Shown here piece by piece: positions 24,925 through 36,453 of a DNA stretch of 64,000 bases. The position numbers and the translations under genes are program-made. The stretch comes from Macrobrachium rosenbergii (taxonomy: Eukaryota; Arthropoda; Malacostraca; Decapoda; Palaemonidae), in assembly GCF_040412425.1 (NCBI RefSeq), contig NC_089784.1:36985570-37049569 (forward strand). The letters are read 5' to 3'. The stretch's first letter is position 1; each line of letters begins with the position of its first letter. The notes under the pieces were generated by a model. It ran no database searches. It saw nothing but the letters and a program-made list of their open reading frames with translations, and was not told where the DNA came from.

Positions 24925-25320
24925 CTTTTGATTTGATTTGGTGTTGGGGTGGCCGTAGCCTCGATCGGCTGCCCTGCCTGAATCGCTTTAGCACGTGTTG
25001 TATCGTGCCAAATCCCCGGCTCCCTTTCTCCCAGCAGCGAGGAGACGAGAGTGGTTAGGCCGACAGTTCGAGACGTGTAAGGCGTCTGTTATGTTTTTTA
25101 GAAGATGTTGGAGTGGCTTTGTTTGTGTGTGTATTAGTCTGTAACACCCATTTGCCTTCAGCAAACCTATCCATGATTACATACATAATCTCGGGTGTCT
25201 ACACGGATAGCAAAGTGTCTGCCCCTCTGACCGGCCGGCTGCAGATTTGAACCCGCGACACAGATTTCTTATGAAGTCCGAGTCTGCTGCTCTACCGACC
25301 GAGCCATCGAGGCTCTATGT
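24925..25320 (-). mobile_element. tRNA-derived SINE with clear A and B boxes
   Basis: Read on the minus strand from 25316, the head AGCCTCGATGGCTCGGTCGG followed by TAGAGC is a close tRNA D-arm/A-box match. The B-box-like GCGGGTTCAAATCTGC follows about 60 nt later (about 25236-25251). The intervening anticodon region does not form a clean clover leaf, and the T stem is mismatched, so it is a SINE head rather than a working tRNA gene. The body runs left to about 24925. That end carries GTAGCCTCGATCGGCTGCCC on the + strand, an echo of the head, which hints at a second, inverted head. No other copy lies in the window. Confidence 0.65.
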
Positions 25321-26240
25321 GTGTATAAGCATATACAGATATAAATACTGACTAAATGACGCCAAGCAGTTGATCAGTCACGGTCAAGCAGATGGAACTA
25401 CTTTACAGCTTGCCAGTGGTGCATAAAATTGACTCGCATCCACATTTGCCTCAGTTGGTTGGGCCAAATCCAGAAATCCACACTAAGTCTCTTATTTTCT
25501 TTCAAACCTTATTACAATTGCCGGCATATAGCAAACTGAATTCAAACCAATCACCAGCATTTTAATCCAGCATATTGCTATCTTCCACTGTTCGCAATGT
25601 TCATTTCCAACCGCGATAGGTTAAAACTTTTCTGCCCCATGGTAATTTCTGTATATTGATTTCAAATATCTTTCTGTAGGTTTCCCATTCCTACAGAAGA
25701 AGCCAGAAGTTCATGAACTTTCCTAGCTTGCGTCAACAGAACAGATGGTCCATTGGTGAGAAAAAAGGAAAAAACAGAGACAAAAGACGAAGATAACCGG
25801 GAAGGAGAACGCGTTATCGAGCTCAGAATGGGAGGAGCAAATCACTTCATTGAAAAACACAGAATGAAACATGGATACAAAAGAGGTGTCTTATATTTTT
25901 ATCCAGGAAACAAAAAGGCTCCCCTAGTGTCTATTTGCTAAATGCTGGTATTTTGTGTTTGGACCCTAGCCTCGTGTGAGCCCCGTTTTTTGTTGAAAAA
26001 GTCCATTGTTTCTCTTTGTAAAAAGGAAGACCAGGAAAAAAATAAAACACATGGAAATAAAGGGCGAGGCTCCCGAAAGAAAAATGCACGGAGGTCGTAA
26101 AAATGTTTCCCAACTCGTAATAAAACTATCATTTATTTAGTTAGGTATTAACATATTTCTGGTCTAAATGAAAATGTCTTCTTAACAGCTTCAATAAAGA
26201 AAATTCCATTACAAACACTAATGATATTTCTGCCACCTAC
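25321..26240. other. AT-rich sequence, no gene recognised
   Basis: Contains a 62-codon Lys/Glu-rich + frame (25753-25941) and overlapping minus-strand frames of 60-64 codons (25931-26132) with no recognised domain. Confidence 0.5.
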
Positions 26241-26243
26241 GCC

Positions 26244-26246
<3 letters not shown>

Positions 26247-26287
<41 letters not shown>
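26247..26287. repeat. (AAT)13 microsatellite
   Basis: Perfect AAT run preceding the MITE. Confidence 0.97.
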
Positions 26288-26335
26288 TGTTACATGTAAT
26301 ATTCAGCATTCATAACCAATATAAACAAGTAAAAA

Positions 26336-26672
26336 ATACGCCGAAGTTTCTTCGGCATAATCGAGTTTTCTGTACATCGTATAATTCTGTATGAGCCGCG
26401 GCCCATGAAACTTTCAGCCACGGCCAGGTGGTGACATGTCCTATAGCGTTGCCAGACGCACGATCATGGCTACCTTTAACCTTAAATAAAAAAAAAAACT
26501 ATTGAGTCTAGTGGGCTGCAATTTGGCATGTTTGATGATTGGAGGGTGGATGATCAACATACCAATTTGCAGCCCTCTAGCCCTAGTAGTTTTTAAGACC
26601 TGAGGGCGGACAGAAAAAGTACTAACGGACAGATAAAGCTATCTCAATAGTTTTCTTTTACAGAAAACTAAA
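26336..26672. mobile_element. Foldback MITE of the type abundant in decapod genomes
   Basis: Terminal inverted repeats AGTTTTCTGTA (26364-26374) and TACAGAAAACT (26659-26669) bound a non-coding body. Just outside the left one is the hairpin GCCGAAGTTTCTTCGGC (26340-26356). Two internal arms, with GGGCTGCAATTTGGCATGTT on the left and the complement of AACATACCAATTTGCAGCCC on the right, fold around GATGATTGGAGGGTGGATGA. A GC-richer stretch (GAGCCGCGGCCCATGAAACT) lies near the left. I recognise this text from decapod genomic and UTR sequences (memory, not a search). It has no coding capacity and would need a transposase elsewhere. Confidence 0.8.
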
Positions 26673-27849
26673 ACCTAGAATTTTTATCTGACGTATTCCA
26701 AATTGCAAAAAATTACACTCAAAACAATGAAACCCATAAAATTCTAAAACATTTAAAATCTATATATACCGTATCACCTTATACCCAAGAAAATATAAAA
26801 ATATTATCAACTTCAAAATGAAATACTGAGGCGAGGCTAAAGTCACTAGCGAGCGTAATATGACGTACGTATGCACCTAACACCAGGTCACGGTGAACAT
26901 TTGGAAAAAACAACTGCATCATATACGAAGGAAAACAAACTCCGAAAAACCTGTCTCCTAATACTGCAGATTCTATACAAAGTGGTATGGTAAAGTGTTG
27001 TGTACAATGGCTGTCGAAGACATTAACGATCACACTCATTACTGATTAACAGTATCATATTCATTCCGCTCAGTTAACAACTGTCATTTGGAATGATCTG
27101 TTAAACATTTCACATTATATGGATATTTTTTATGCCTAGCTTTACGTACAATAAAAACCGACACAGCACCAAATTCGGGGAGAAAAGATATTTTAGAAGC
27201 CAGAAAACAAAACTACACAATAACTTTTTCCCTGATGATATGTGAAGACGAAATTACTACCAGTTTTTTGGGGGCAGTATATTAAAACAAAATTGCCATA
27301 ATAAATTTCAGGACGAAGTGAAAAATGTTGTCGAACTCAAGCAGTGAAAGACAACGGCACCAGTCATACCAACGCTACCACTATCGCCGTCAGCGCCATC
27401 GACAACAATAAAAACAACCACACCAAAATTCGAAGTAATGTTTCTTTCACAGCAACAGCATAAATAAAAGTAATGTTTCCTCCAAACAGGCAAACAGCTA
27501 CAAAGGAAAATATAAAAGTACTGTACCTTTCAAATGTAAAAAAAAAAAAAAAAAACTTTCAAATATCGACATCAGCGGAAAACAACAGAAAAACAACATA
27601 ATTCAAAGCAAATTTTCTTCGAAACTACAAGAACAACAATATGAACAACAAATTTTCCTTCAAATTCCGTCGAGACAGGACCCGAGGTACTGTAATTCAC
27701 GGAGAAGTGCAGTAAAAGAATACTGTTGGGAAATCAAAGTCGATGGAGCATTCCGGTTCCCTTTGAAGACACTTTTTCACCAGCTCGTTTAATAGCGACA
27801 GACTGAAAGTGAGAAATGAGTGATGAAAGATTGCTTGTTTTAAATACTG

Positions 27850-27850
<1 letters not shown>
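26673..27850. other. AT-rich sequence, no gene recognised
   Basis: An A-run at 27540-27555 and imperfect repeats of AAAGTAATGTTTC (about 27435-27480) were the only structure seen. Minus-strand frames of 86 and 61 codons lack domains. Confidence 0.5.

Positions 27851-27852
<2 letters not shown>

Positions 27853-27914
<62 letters not shown>
27853..27914. repeat. (GA)31 microsatellite
   Basis: Perfect GA run. Confidence 0.98.
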
Positions 27915-27916
<2 letters not shown>

Positions 27917-28039
27917 TTTGTACTGGGTAGAGTTGCCTCAAAGACGATTCGGTCCATCTGAGAAGACACCTCTGTCAAATACAGTAAATAAAGATAGACA
28001 GATCACATAACTATGTCAATTACTTCATCTCATCTATTT

Positions 28040-28345
28040 TTCAACTGGCCGGTAGCAGGACGATTTCAAATCCTTGGCTGGTAATGCGTTCCAAAATAAA
28101 GGTATCTTTCGTGAAGATCCAAAAAGATCCCGCAGTTTCCATCCGTGAGGCCTAGTCTGGTTACTAAATAAGGTAAATAAATTTCTGTAATCAAACTTAC
28201 ACCTTTGAGGATCCTAAAGGTTTCTATCACGTGACCTCTTTGTCTACGCTTCTGTAGAGTACATATTATGACGGTGTAGCCTCCTTTAATAATCAAGGCT
28301 TTCGACTGAAGGTATTATTAGTTCGGTTGCTCCGGCCTGCAAAGA
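28040..28345 (-). pseudogene. LINE C-terminal remnant, Jockey/CR1-like
   Basis: Read on the minus strand, one frame gives LQKRRQRGHVIETFRILKGV (about 28255-28195), resembling the LxRRRLRGDLIETFKILNG stretch near the end of many CR1/Jockey-type polyproteins. After a frameshift another frame gives RNLFTLFSNQTRPHGWKLRD and, further on, a WNALPA motif before a stop near 28043. That matches the FFTLSxNxRTRGHxxKL ... WNSLP ending of the same group. The order and spacing of three motifs make the call strong although the reading frame is broken. It is 5'-truncated, as is usual for LINE copies. It is a different LINE type from those at 6.5, 40.4, 50.2, 51.2 and 63.0 kb. Confidence 0.75.
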
Positions 28346-28547
28346 CTTTCTTCTAGTCTTGAAGTGGGGTCCAATTAGTGCATTGCATTAGCGGATTACT
28401 GTCTTCTTCAAAATGGTAATTTCTTAGTTTCTTCTTTAATTCTGTACATTACTTAGAATGGGTTAAGTTTCTGGTGATAATGATATATACACTTTCTCGT
28501 GATGGCAACGCTTTGTACCTTTGACAAGTGGGTCATACTTGGCATTC

Positions 28548-28597
28548 TTGTGTGTGTGTGTGTGTGGAAGAGAAGAAGAAGAAGAAGAAGAAAAGAC

Positions 28598-28632
<35 letters not shown>
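28548..28632. repeat. Compound (GT)n (GAA)n (GA)n microsatellite cluster
   Basis: GT at 28550-28566, GAA at 28569-28592, GA at 28601-28632. Confidence 0.95.
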
Positions 28633-28635
<3 letters not shown>

Positions 28636-30848
28636 ACAGCGAAGAAATGTAAAAGGAGCTTAATTGTCGATTAAAATCTCATTACCGTCTAATCACAAAA
28701 ATATGCATTTTGGGAACTCACATAAAACTAGGACAATGAATTCCAAAGATGAAGAAGGAAAGAAAAGACGATTAAGAACAGTATTGAAGAAAATTAATGA
28801 AAAAAAAGTTTATAATGAAAATAATATAACAAACTCAACAAACCCAATTAAAGCCTAAAAAAAGGTTCCACAGAATTAAGAGAATTAAGAAACTTTCCGA
28901 TGTTCCATAAAACGTAAGAACAAAACCAATGAGAATCCATAACTATTCGACTATTTATAAATAAAATCAGGAGAGAATAGGCAAGCGTCATAGAAAGATA
29001 TTATGAACAAATGAAAATCTGCGGTGGATAATACTGGAAAAGTTAGAAACATGGTGAATAGAAACTATTTGCAATAGAAATATTTATTTTTTCAAATTGA
29101 GGTCGTAAATCGAAGTGCTAATTACTATATAATAATAACAAAAATGTAAAATTATGCGAGTGAAAGAGATGCAGGTTTCAATTCGGTTTTTAAACGTGTA
29201 AGATTAAAATATATGAAAATGTACGTTGCAGTTCTTGTCAATGCATTCCTAATTATCAGGGCAATTTTTGTCTTGACTTTTTTTTTCTAAATTTTAATGG
29301 GACATTTATTCCCTTCTTCAACTCTTGAATGCTGGCGTCCGATTCTGGATGCTGATTAGCGGTTAATTTCTTGATTTTATTTTTATCTACTATACTGATG
29401 GGAAGACTATTATGATTAGCCTCACTTCTTGTAAAATAGTGGTAATGAAGCTTGCTTCACTAGCAAGAGAACTCGAGTTCAATTCAAGGTTTGAAAGAGA
29501 GCGATGGAAACGTTTTGTTACGATCCATGATTTCTGCACACCTTAGCAAGGAATTATGTTTTAAAGGGTTACCATCTTCTGGATGGGATAAAAGTTTGAA
29601 GGGAAATATTTGTGACTTGTAAGATTTCGCTTCAGTTAAGAATGAGTTTAACGACAAAAACAGGAAATCCCTTCTTGTTTATTTGTACGCCGAACCACTA
29701 TTTCGGGATTCTATTTGCCTTTCGCTTCTCTTGGAATATTTTTACACCAAGAAACTGTCGCCTTCCTTGAAACAATTAAATTATTTTCTCTTTCTTTCTT
29801 TATCCCTCTCTCCTCTGTATCTTTCTTACTGATTTTATTATCGTCTTTAAGTATTCTTTCCAAATCGCGCGCAGTCTTCCACCACACCTCTCAACAGTAA
29901 CAACGGCCATACATTTTCCCAACTTCTATTTTCATATACTTTTTTTATACTTCTGTACTTAACATTTTCTAAATCTCAGTGACTCATAAGTTTGCATAGT
30001 ATTTGCTATTTTTCAATCCAGTCTGTTGCTTTAACGCACCTTAAATTTTAAGCATATGTTGAAGCATTTACATACATACAGTGTTTATCAAAATAAGTGC
30101 ATTTTATTTGTTCAGTTTTTTGTTTTGTTTAAAAGTATTAAGAACGGACTTTTTAATCATGTAACTCAATATTCTGTGCATTAGCTCTAAAATAAATTTT
30201 CGAGATTGTGCACATTTCTAAGATTAATATATTTTCATGTTTTTATATATCCCTAAGAGTGGAAATGGATTGCCGAAGCGTTCTTTTGGTGTGCAAATAA
30301 ACAGAAGAAGTTATTTCCCGTCTTCCTGCTGTCTTGTTTATTGTTAAATATGTGTCCTGATGTGCGGGCATGCTCGAGCTCATGCATAATTTTAAACTCG
30401 AGCAAAAACAAAATCATCGACACTATTCGCGTCAGTTCAGTTAGACAACAAACAAAGCAAATATTTGTCATCCTGACACGAAAACTTTGAATGGAAGGAG
30501 ACAACATGGTCTGAATGGAACACATTGGTCTCCCTTCCCCTAAATCCTCATCCTCCCTCTCCTCCTACCCCTCCTCCTCTGTCTCCCCTGAGTGACATCA
30601 AAGGTAGAAACTGACTGACAGTGATAAAGGAATCCCTCCCCACTAAGAATACACTGAAGAGCAATTCCACTTCTCAAACAATTAGTGTCAGTTCTGAAAA
30701 AAAAGGCAAAGAAAAAATCCTTATTTGTTGAACTCAACTGAGCAAAAATTTCGGGAGACTTTGGTCTCCTAGATCAGGCCCTGAAAGGATACGTGTCTGG
30801 AAATATATTTGCACTCTTCGGACCCCCCGTGTGTCCTTTTAAGGGCTC

Positions 30849-30850
<2 letters not shown>
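28633..30850. other. AT-rich sequence, no gene recognised
   Basis: About 2.2 kb with only short frames (up to 90 codons, 30253-30525 minus). A pyrimidine-rich stretch with CTCCTCC units lies at 30541-30590. No shared repeats and no splice-supported coding block were seen. Confidence 0.5.

Positions 30851-30916
<66 letters not shown>
30851..30916. repeat. (GA)33 microsatellite
   Basis: Perfect GA run; the Arg-Glu frame at 30809-31123 is its translation. Confidence 0.98.
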
Positions 30917-30918
<2 letters not shown>

Positions 30919-31670
30919 AATATATCTCATTAGCCGCTGGTTGAAATGTTTTTTTCAAAATGTCTATACTATTACGTTGTTCAGATTAAGACTGGTTGAT
31001 TTGTTTACAATATTTGGCGCCTCAACGACTAAAATAAATAATTTGTACTTATTAAACCAAATCCGACGAAGTGATTCCTCTGCTCAAAATACTGAGCTAT
31101 CATTTAAAACCCGCCAAGAGTGATCGTCATAAAAATTACAAAGAAAAAAACTGAGCAATAAACAAACTTCTACAACACATAAAAGGAACTTCAACTGAAT
31201 TTATGGAGCCAGCAGATGGAACTTCCTTTGTAGATTGGAGAAGAAAAGTTTTCTTCAACAGCCCGCTGGGCACTTAAGACATTTAATACCTGAACTAATG
31301 GCCCCATTAAACATTCTTACATTCTTCACTAGGGATCTGAATGTGTTAATTATTTTTTTTAGATTTAGTGAATGGTTACAGTATTTGGAAAAGAGGCCCA
31401 GTTAAGAAAAATTGGATTTAGGATTACATTTCTACCCCATTTAATAATCTTTTTCAATACGAAATAAACTTCTTATATAAATTCAAACACGAAACTTGTT
31501 TTATACCAGAAGAGAATGCAAATTTTGTAAAATGGCAGGAAGAGCAAAAATTTTGCAGCTTGTGTCTGTCAATATTTTGCGCAAGAACAACTGAAAAACT
31601 TTCTTTTTTGCATTGCAAATTTCTTTTAAAAATTACTCTTGAAACTACAAAGGAAACAGGCAAGGAGATG

Positions 31671-31672
<2 letters not shown>
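30917..31672. other. Sequence without recognised features
   Basis: AT-rich, no supported gene or repeat. Confidence 0.5.

Positions 31673-31673
<1 letters not shown>

Positions 31674-31737
<64 letters not shown>
31674..31737. repeat. (CT)32 microsatellite
   Basis: Perfect CT run. The flank GGACTTCCTTTCAGACAGGAAGTCC (31776-31800) is a separate short hairpin with 9-bp arms. Confidence 0.98.
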
Positions 31738-31739
<2 letters not shown>

Positions 31740-31972
31740 GAGAGTTCATCAGAGCGCGAGGATGAAGAAGAGTCCGGACTTCCTTTCAGACAGGAAGTCC
31801 TTGGAAGCGACCGTAAAAAGAGACCGCCTTCCACTTTTGTCGAAAATCCGAAGCTCGGGGAATCTTACATCGATTAATTCTGAAGAAAAAAAAAAAGAAG
31901 AAGTTTCTTTAGGATGGAAATCTTTCCTTTCATACAAAAGCAAAGAGAGTGATGAATGATGCAAAATTCAAA

Positions 31973-32092
<120 letters not shown>

Positions 32093-32922
32093 TAAATAAG
32101 CAAATTTACTGAATCACAAAAAAATATAAGGAAATTCTTAGGAAAAATATACGACCAGATAGAGCGAACTAATAGGTAGCGTGAACATGAAAAGTTGCGA
32201 GTATCTTTGCTTACTCGCCCCTGTATACATTTGTATGCATATATTTCCCTTCATATAAATGAGAATATTCGATGCGTATAAGGAAAAAAAAAGTACGGAA
32301 AGGTGTCAGAAGGAAAACTGCGTTTAAAAGAGCGAACGTTATACGAATTTAGGTAAAAAAAGGAAGAATGAGAATTCAAGACTAGTGGTGTACATATACA
32401 TGCCTTTGTAACCCTTTGCATTATACTTCCAAGCACAAGCATAATATATGAATACTGGTGACAACAGAAAACATCCGTTAAGAAGGAAGCATCTCTCTTG
32501 ATTCGTGGATTTGAGACCATTTATACTAATAATGAATCTAACGATATTGATAAATATAACCGTTATAAAATATAAGCTCTATTGTGATTACCTGCAGCGA
32601 ATGAATACCGGCAAGAAAAAAAAGCAAGAAAAAAAAAAAAAAAAAAAAACGTTTAAAAGCTAAACTGAAGACGAAGTATATTTCATTCCCATTTTCGTAT
32701 ATTGGTTTACAAGAGCATGAGTGTTCTATAGAAATAAATTTACCCGATGATTGATCAGGGAGACAGATAACGGACATTGACGCCAGCACATCATAAAAGA
32801 ACTTGCATAGAATTGAGACAGTTCTAATTAGTAGCGTTGGCGTAATGAGCTTTATGGAAAAGTTTTATGATAAAAAACAGCTTTTATATAGTATATGACG
32901 AATGGAAATAAGACTGCTGTAT

Positions 32923-32926
<4 letters not shown>
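32093..32926. other. AT-rich sequence, one poly(A)-rich stretch
   Basis: A-rich run at 32613-32649 with few interruptions. No gene recognised. Confidence 0.5.

Positions 32927-32927
<1 letters not shown>

Positions 32928-33018
<91 letters not shown>
32928..33018. repeat. (GA)45 microsatellite, the longest GA run in the window
   Basis: About 91 bp of perfect GA. Confidence 0.98.
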
Positions 33019-33021
<3 letters not shown>

Positions 33022-34254
33022 CATTCAGCCTATATTAGAAATGGCTTCAAGCGATGAATATTTAATTGAAGTCTCACAAGAATGCCCAAATCAGGATCTC
33101 TGCGTGACCCTTGTTTTGTTTACCGATCACTGACGTTAGATGCACCGTTTATGTAATAAGCCCAACAAATTATTCCTCTGGAAGCAAACATCCAATTAAT
33201 TTGAGAACGATCTACGCTAGATTCATTAAATGAAAATGGCGCATTCAGTCACTCAGGGATGATTTCGAAACCTAAATCTACCCTGGGGTAATAAAACTAG
33301 GATGCGGCCCACTTAGCCAAATCATATCTTCCTATTTGATTACGATTCGTTCTGCTTCCTCGTTACGATTTTCAGTTTTCGTTGGATGCAGCATCCGTTT
33401 TACCAGAGGCGAATGATCATCAGAGGGAATCATTCATTATTCCCAAGGGCAAATGCAGACGCAGGCTATTTACATGGATAACGAAATACCACATCAGATG
33501 CGTTGCGGGAAAGTTTAGTGCGCAGTCCGAGAGGAAGCACAACGTAAAACCTAACTGAATCTATCGCTATTTCCATGGAGCAGACTTGTATTATATCCAT
33601 GCATGATGAAACACCAAATCACAGCTGAAAGATGATAGGTTGTAGGTTGCACCACCTGCGCTCTCTATAAATTCAATGCAAATTCGAGGGGAGCCACGAC
33701 GTGGAACATAAAAGTGGAGGCATATATAAAATGTGATAATGTGTCGGAGTGTAAAATACATGGCACCAATTAGATACAAAAGAAAACGGAGTAAAAAGGT
33801 GATGGTGATGATGATGATGATGACGAGGACAAAGAAAGGGGAAGTGGAAGAGGGGAAGGATGGGGGAAGAGGACAGGGGAGGAGAAACACATAAATATAA
33901 AACCAGACTATTTAAATGATAATAGTCATGAAAAAAAGTATTTTGAGAGACGGATAAAGTAAAAAATACGGAGTATGAAATATTCTGTACTTTTCTAATA
34001 GATCGAGCATTCAGAACAGAAAAAAATTATGTAAAAGAAGATGTGATTCTTTAATGTTAACGTAAATATGAACAGATTAATGGAAAGACGGATATAACTT
34101 GCAATAACATCATTGCAAATCAAGGAGAAAATTGAAAAGACCTACTAGGACACATCGCGAAATCTAAATTATAATGTAAACTGTGTTAAAAACTACATGA
34201 AAGAAAATATAGTTGAGTATTTACTTCACACTCACCTAAATACATTCACTAGGG
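33019..34254. other. Sequence without recognised features
   Basis: Contains GATGATGATGATGATGATGA (33803-33822 region) and a purine-rich stretch to 33890. A 99-codon minus-strand frame (33591-33890) has a low-complexity start and no domain. Confidence 0.5.
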
Positions 34255-35312
34255 GTGACAGATCAATTGGGTCATGGACAGCTGTGTCCCGGTCAAATGG
34301 AACCAGGTCGCTGGCGTCCCTGGGCACTTGCCTACGGTAATTTTGCGTCATTGCCATTTGCGTCCAGGTATATGGAAAATTCACATTCGATGCCATTTAT
34401 CTTTATATTTTTGTGTCCTCAACAGTTCTGTACCAATATACTGGGTACAAGAAACAACGAGACAAATCACTGGAACAACTCTGGCAGATCACGATGAATT
34501 TTAAATAGCAGAAATGCCCTCTGCCTCAGTAATGGTGAGAAATGTCCGTCGTTCGAGACAAAGCACAAAAGCGCTCCGCCTATAACAAATTAAAGATGTA
34601 CAGTAGTTTCGTAATATCAGAGGAATATTGTATTCTCTCCCTTAGAAAAAGGTTTCTGGCATAAATGATGAAAACAGAATGCTCATCTTTGCCTTTGGAT
34701 GACTTGACACGATTTTAGAGCTGGGCCACAAATGGCACTTTTGAAATTTGCCAGGAAATTTATTACCAAGTGTGCCGCATCCCTGTCCATGATGGTGCAT
34801 ATCTTGTTCCGCGTGTTTTTGCTCTTCTACCCTTTAAGACTAAATAAACATGACCAACTGTTCACTATTTTGTTAAAGGCTCGCTCTCAACTTAATCCCA
34901 AATCATTGCTGATTGTGTCTTCCATTTGTCAGAATAGACATCTGACTTTGATTCAAGACGATGGAATGACAAAGATCAAGAATTAGATGTTTCTCAACAC
35001 TGGCCTTCCTTCCAGGAAATATGGCGGCAGGCTTTCTGGATCTGAGAAAAGATCTCAACTTACCTCCCGAATTCATCGCCTGCTTTTAAGCTACACAAAT
35101 TGGCCAATCAAGAGGCAGAAGTGGGCACTGATTGCAGAAACCTTTTCCACTGCATCTAATATGAATGTACTGTATGCATACTGGGACACAAATGACCGGG
35201 ACACAAAAATACCGTACGCAAATCCCTGGGACGCCAGTGACCTGGACACATTTAATTGGTACACGGTTGACCAAGACCCAAATATCCTAGAACAAAGGCT
35301 ATAGACCTTGCC
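34255..35312 (+). mobile_element. Degenerate Mutator-like (MULE) DNA transposon with inverted ends
   Basis: The left end (about 34268-34372) and the reverse complement of the right end (about 35287-35182) align over about 105 bp at roughly 75% identity by eye. Shared strings are TTGGGTC, CCAGGTC-CTGGCGTCCC, TACGGTA-TTTTG and CATTTG-GTCC. The ends themselves look internally repetitive (GTGTCCCGGTCA-ATG motifs). They flank a decayed transposase remnant on the + strand. The length of about 1.06 kb is short for an autonomous MULE, so it is an internally deleted derivative. No target-site duplication could be identified with confidence. Confidence 0.65.
34715..35150 (+). pseudogene. MULE transposase fragment (frameshifted, with stops)
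   Basis: In separate frames the + strand gives MALLKFARKF (compare the DGTFKxCP start of the MULE domain), LFTILLKARSQLNPKSLL, and LAFLPGNMAAGFLDL leading to NLPPEFIACF. A stop follows, then ATQIGQSRGRSGH. Order and spacing match the central to C-terminal part of FLYWCH-associated MULE transposases, where the last part is usually xLPxEFxxYFExTYIGxxRGR. Stops, frameshifts and loss of the N-terminal region make it non-functional. The family assignment rests on motif memory, not a search. The two open frames at 34732-34986 and 34987-35304 are pieces of it in the wrong frame. Confidence 0.6.
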
Positions 35313-35465
35313 CTAGAACCATCAACTGGGTATTCATAATGGCCATTTGTCTTTCCAAAAGGGAATTCTAATCGAAATAATTAAATTACAAGGACCTGGT
35401 CAAGATCAATTTTTTAACAATTTGTCTAATTAGTTAATATAGAGCTTATCGCTGATATTTTGTTT
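35313..35465. other. AT-rich flank of the MULE remnant
   Basis: No feature recognised. Confidence 0.5.
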
Positions 35466-35474
35466 GACATATTC

Positions 35475-35522
<48 letters not shown>

Positions 35523-35574
35523 GAATTATATATATATGTATATATACATATATATACATATTTATATATATATA
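35466..35574. repeat. (TA)n with short inverted flanks
   Basis: ATTCTTAATATATA at left and TATATTAAGAAT at right bracket the first TA run (35479-35520). A second TA/GTATATAC tract follows to 35574. Confidence 0.9.
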
Positions 35575-35835
35575 GTTTCAGCAGTATGGTTTAAAATGTA
35601 TATTAGAATTTACTGTGATGTTTTCTACATATTATGGCACCCAGAACTAAGAACGTTTAGTAAAAATGTTGAAGAAGGATTTCCTCATTTGGCATATTTT
35701 ATCAGAGATGATGTTTTAGATTAAATTAACCGAACTCACCTGTTCTTTGGCAAATGATTTTTCTTTCAGAGATGCAAAATATTCGAAAACAATTATCCTG
35801 TAACATCAAGAAAATATTTTAAAGTGATACCACTG

Positions 35836-35839
<4 letters not shown>

Positions 35840-35902
<63 letters not shown>

Positions 35903-35932
35903 GTGTGTGTGTGTGCGTGTGTGTGTGTGTGT
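35840..35932. repeat. Compound (TA)30(GT)15 microsatellite
   Basis: TA run 35840-35899, then GTGTGTGTGTGCGTG and GT units to 35932. Confidence 0.97.
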
Positions 35933-36048
35933 ATTAAAGCATATAGCACGTATCATCTTTTATAAACGCAAGGTATTTATAAAAGATTTACCGTTAGTGG
36001 AAGTGAGAAACTTGTTATCATTACAATAGCTTGAGGGTAATTGGTTTT

Positions 36049-36142
36049 TAGCCACGTAAAATAAGTCTAATCCTTCGGGCCAGCCCTTGGAGAGCTGTTA
36101 ATCAGCTCAGTGGTCTGGTAAAACTAAGGTATACTTAACTTT
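36049..36142 (+). mobile_element. tRNA-derived SINE, 5'-truncated copy 2 (+ orientation)
   Basis: TAGCCACGTAAAATAAGTCT, then GGGCCAGCCC, GAGCTGTTAATCAGCT and CTAAGGTATACTT are the reverse complement of the left half of the other SINE copies, so only the 3' half of the element is present. Its 3' end faces the 3' end of copy 3 across about 60 bp, making a tail-to-tail inverted pair. Confidence 0.85.
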
Positions 36143-36202
36143 CCAGGATCTGAAAGGTAAAATTATGCTTAAAGCGTTTTAAGCACTTTGGAGAAAGGTT
36201 AA

Positions 36203-36453
36203 AAAGTATACCTTAGTTTTACCAGACCACTGAGCTGATTAACAGCTCTCCTAGGGCTGGCCCGAATGATTAAACTTAATTTAAGCAATTGGCTACCTAG
36301 CAACGGGACCTACAGCTTATTGCGGAATCCGAACCACATTATAGCGAGAAATTAATTTCTATCACCAGAAATAAATTCCTCTAATTCTTCATTAGCCGGC
36401 CGGAGACTAGTGCTAGCCCACAACTCTACCGACTCTCCCAACGAGGAACTGAC
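36203..36453 (-). mobile_element. tRNA-derived SINE, copy 3
   Basis: Full-length copy on the minus strand. From right to left are a tRNA-like head (CTCGTTGGGAGAGTCGGTAG with an A box), the conserved body (AGGAATTTATTTCTGGTGAT, GTAGGTCCCGTTGCTAGGTA) and the 3' end AAGGTATACTTTTT. The B-box part (CACTAGTCTCCGGCCGG region) is altered. The short T run at the 3' end could act as a Pol III stop. Confidence 0.85.

Noticed and set aside
25232..25316. Functional tRNA gene
   Set aside because: Good A and B boxes, but the anticodon arm and T stem do not pair properly and a SINE body follows, so it was called a SINE head.
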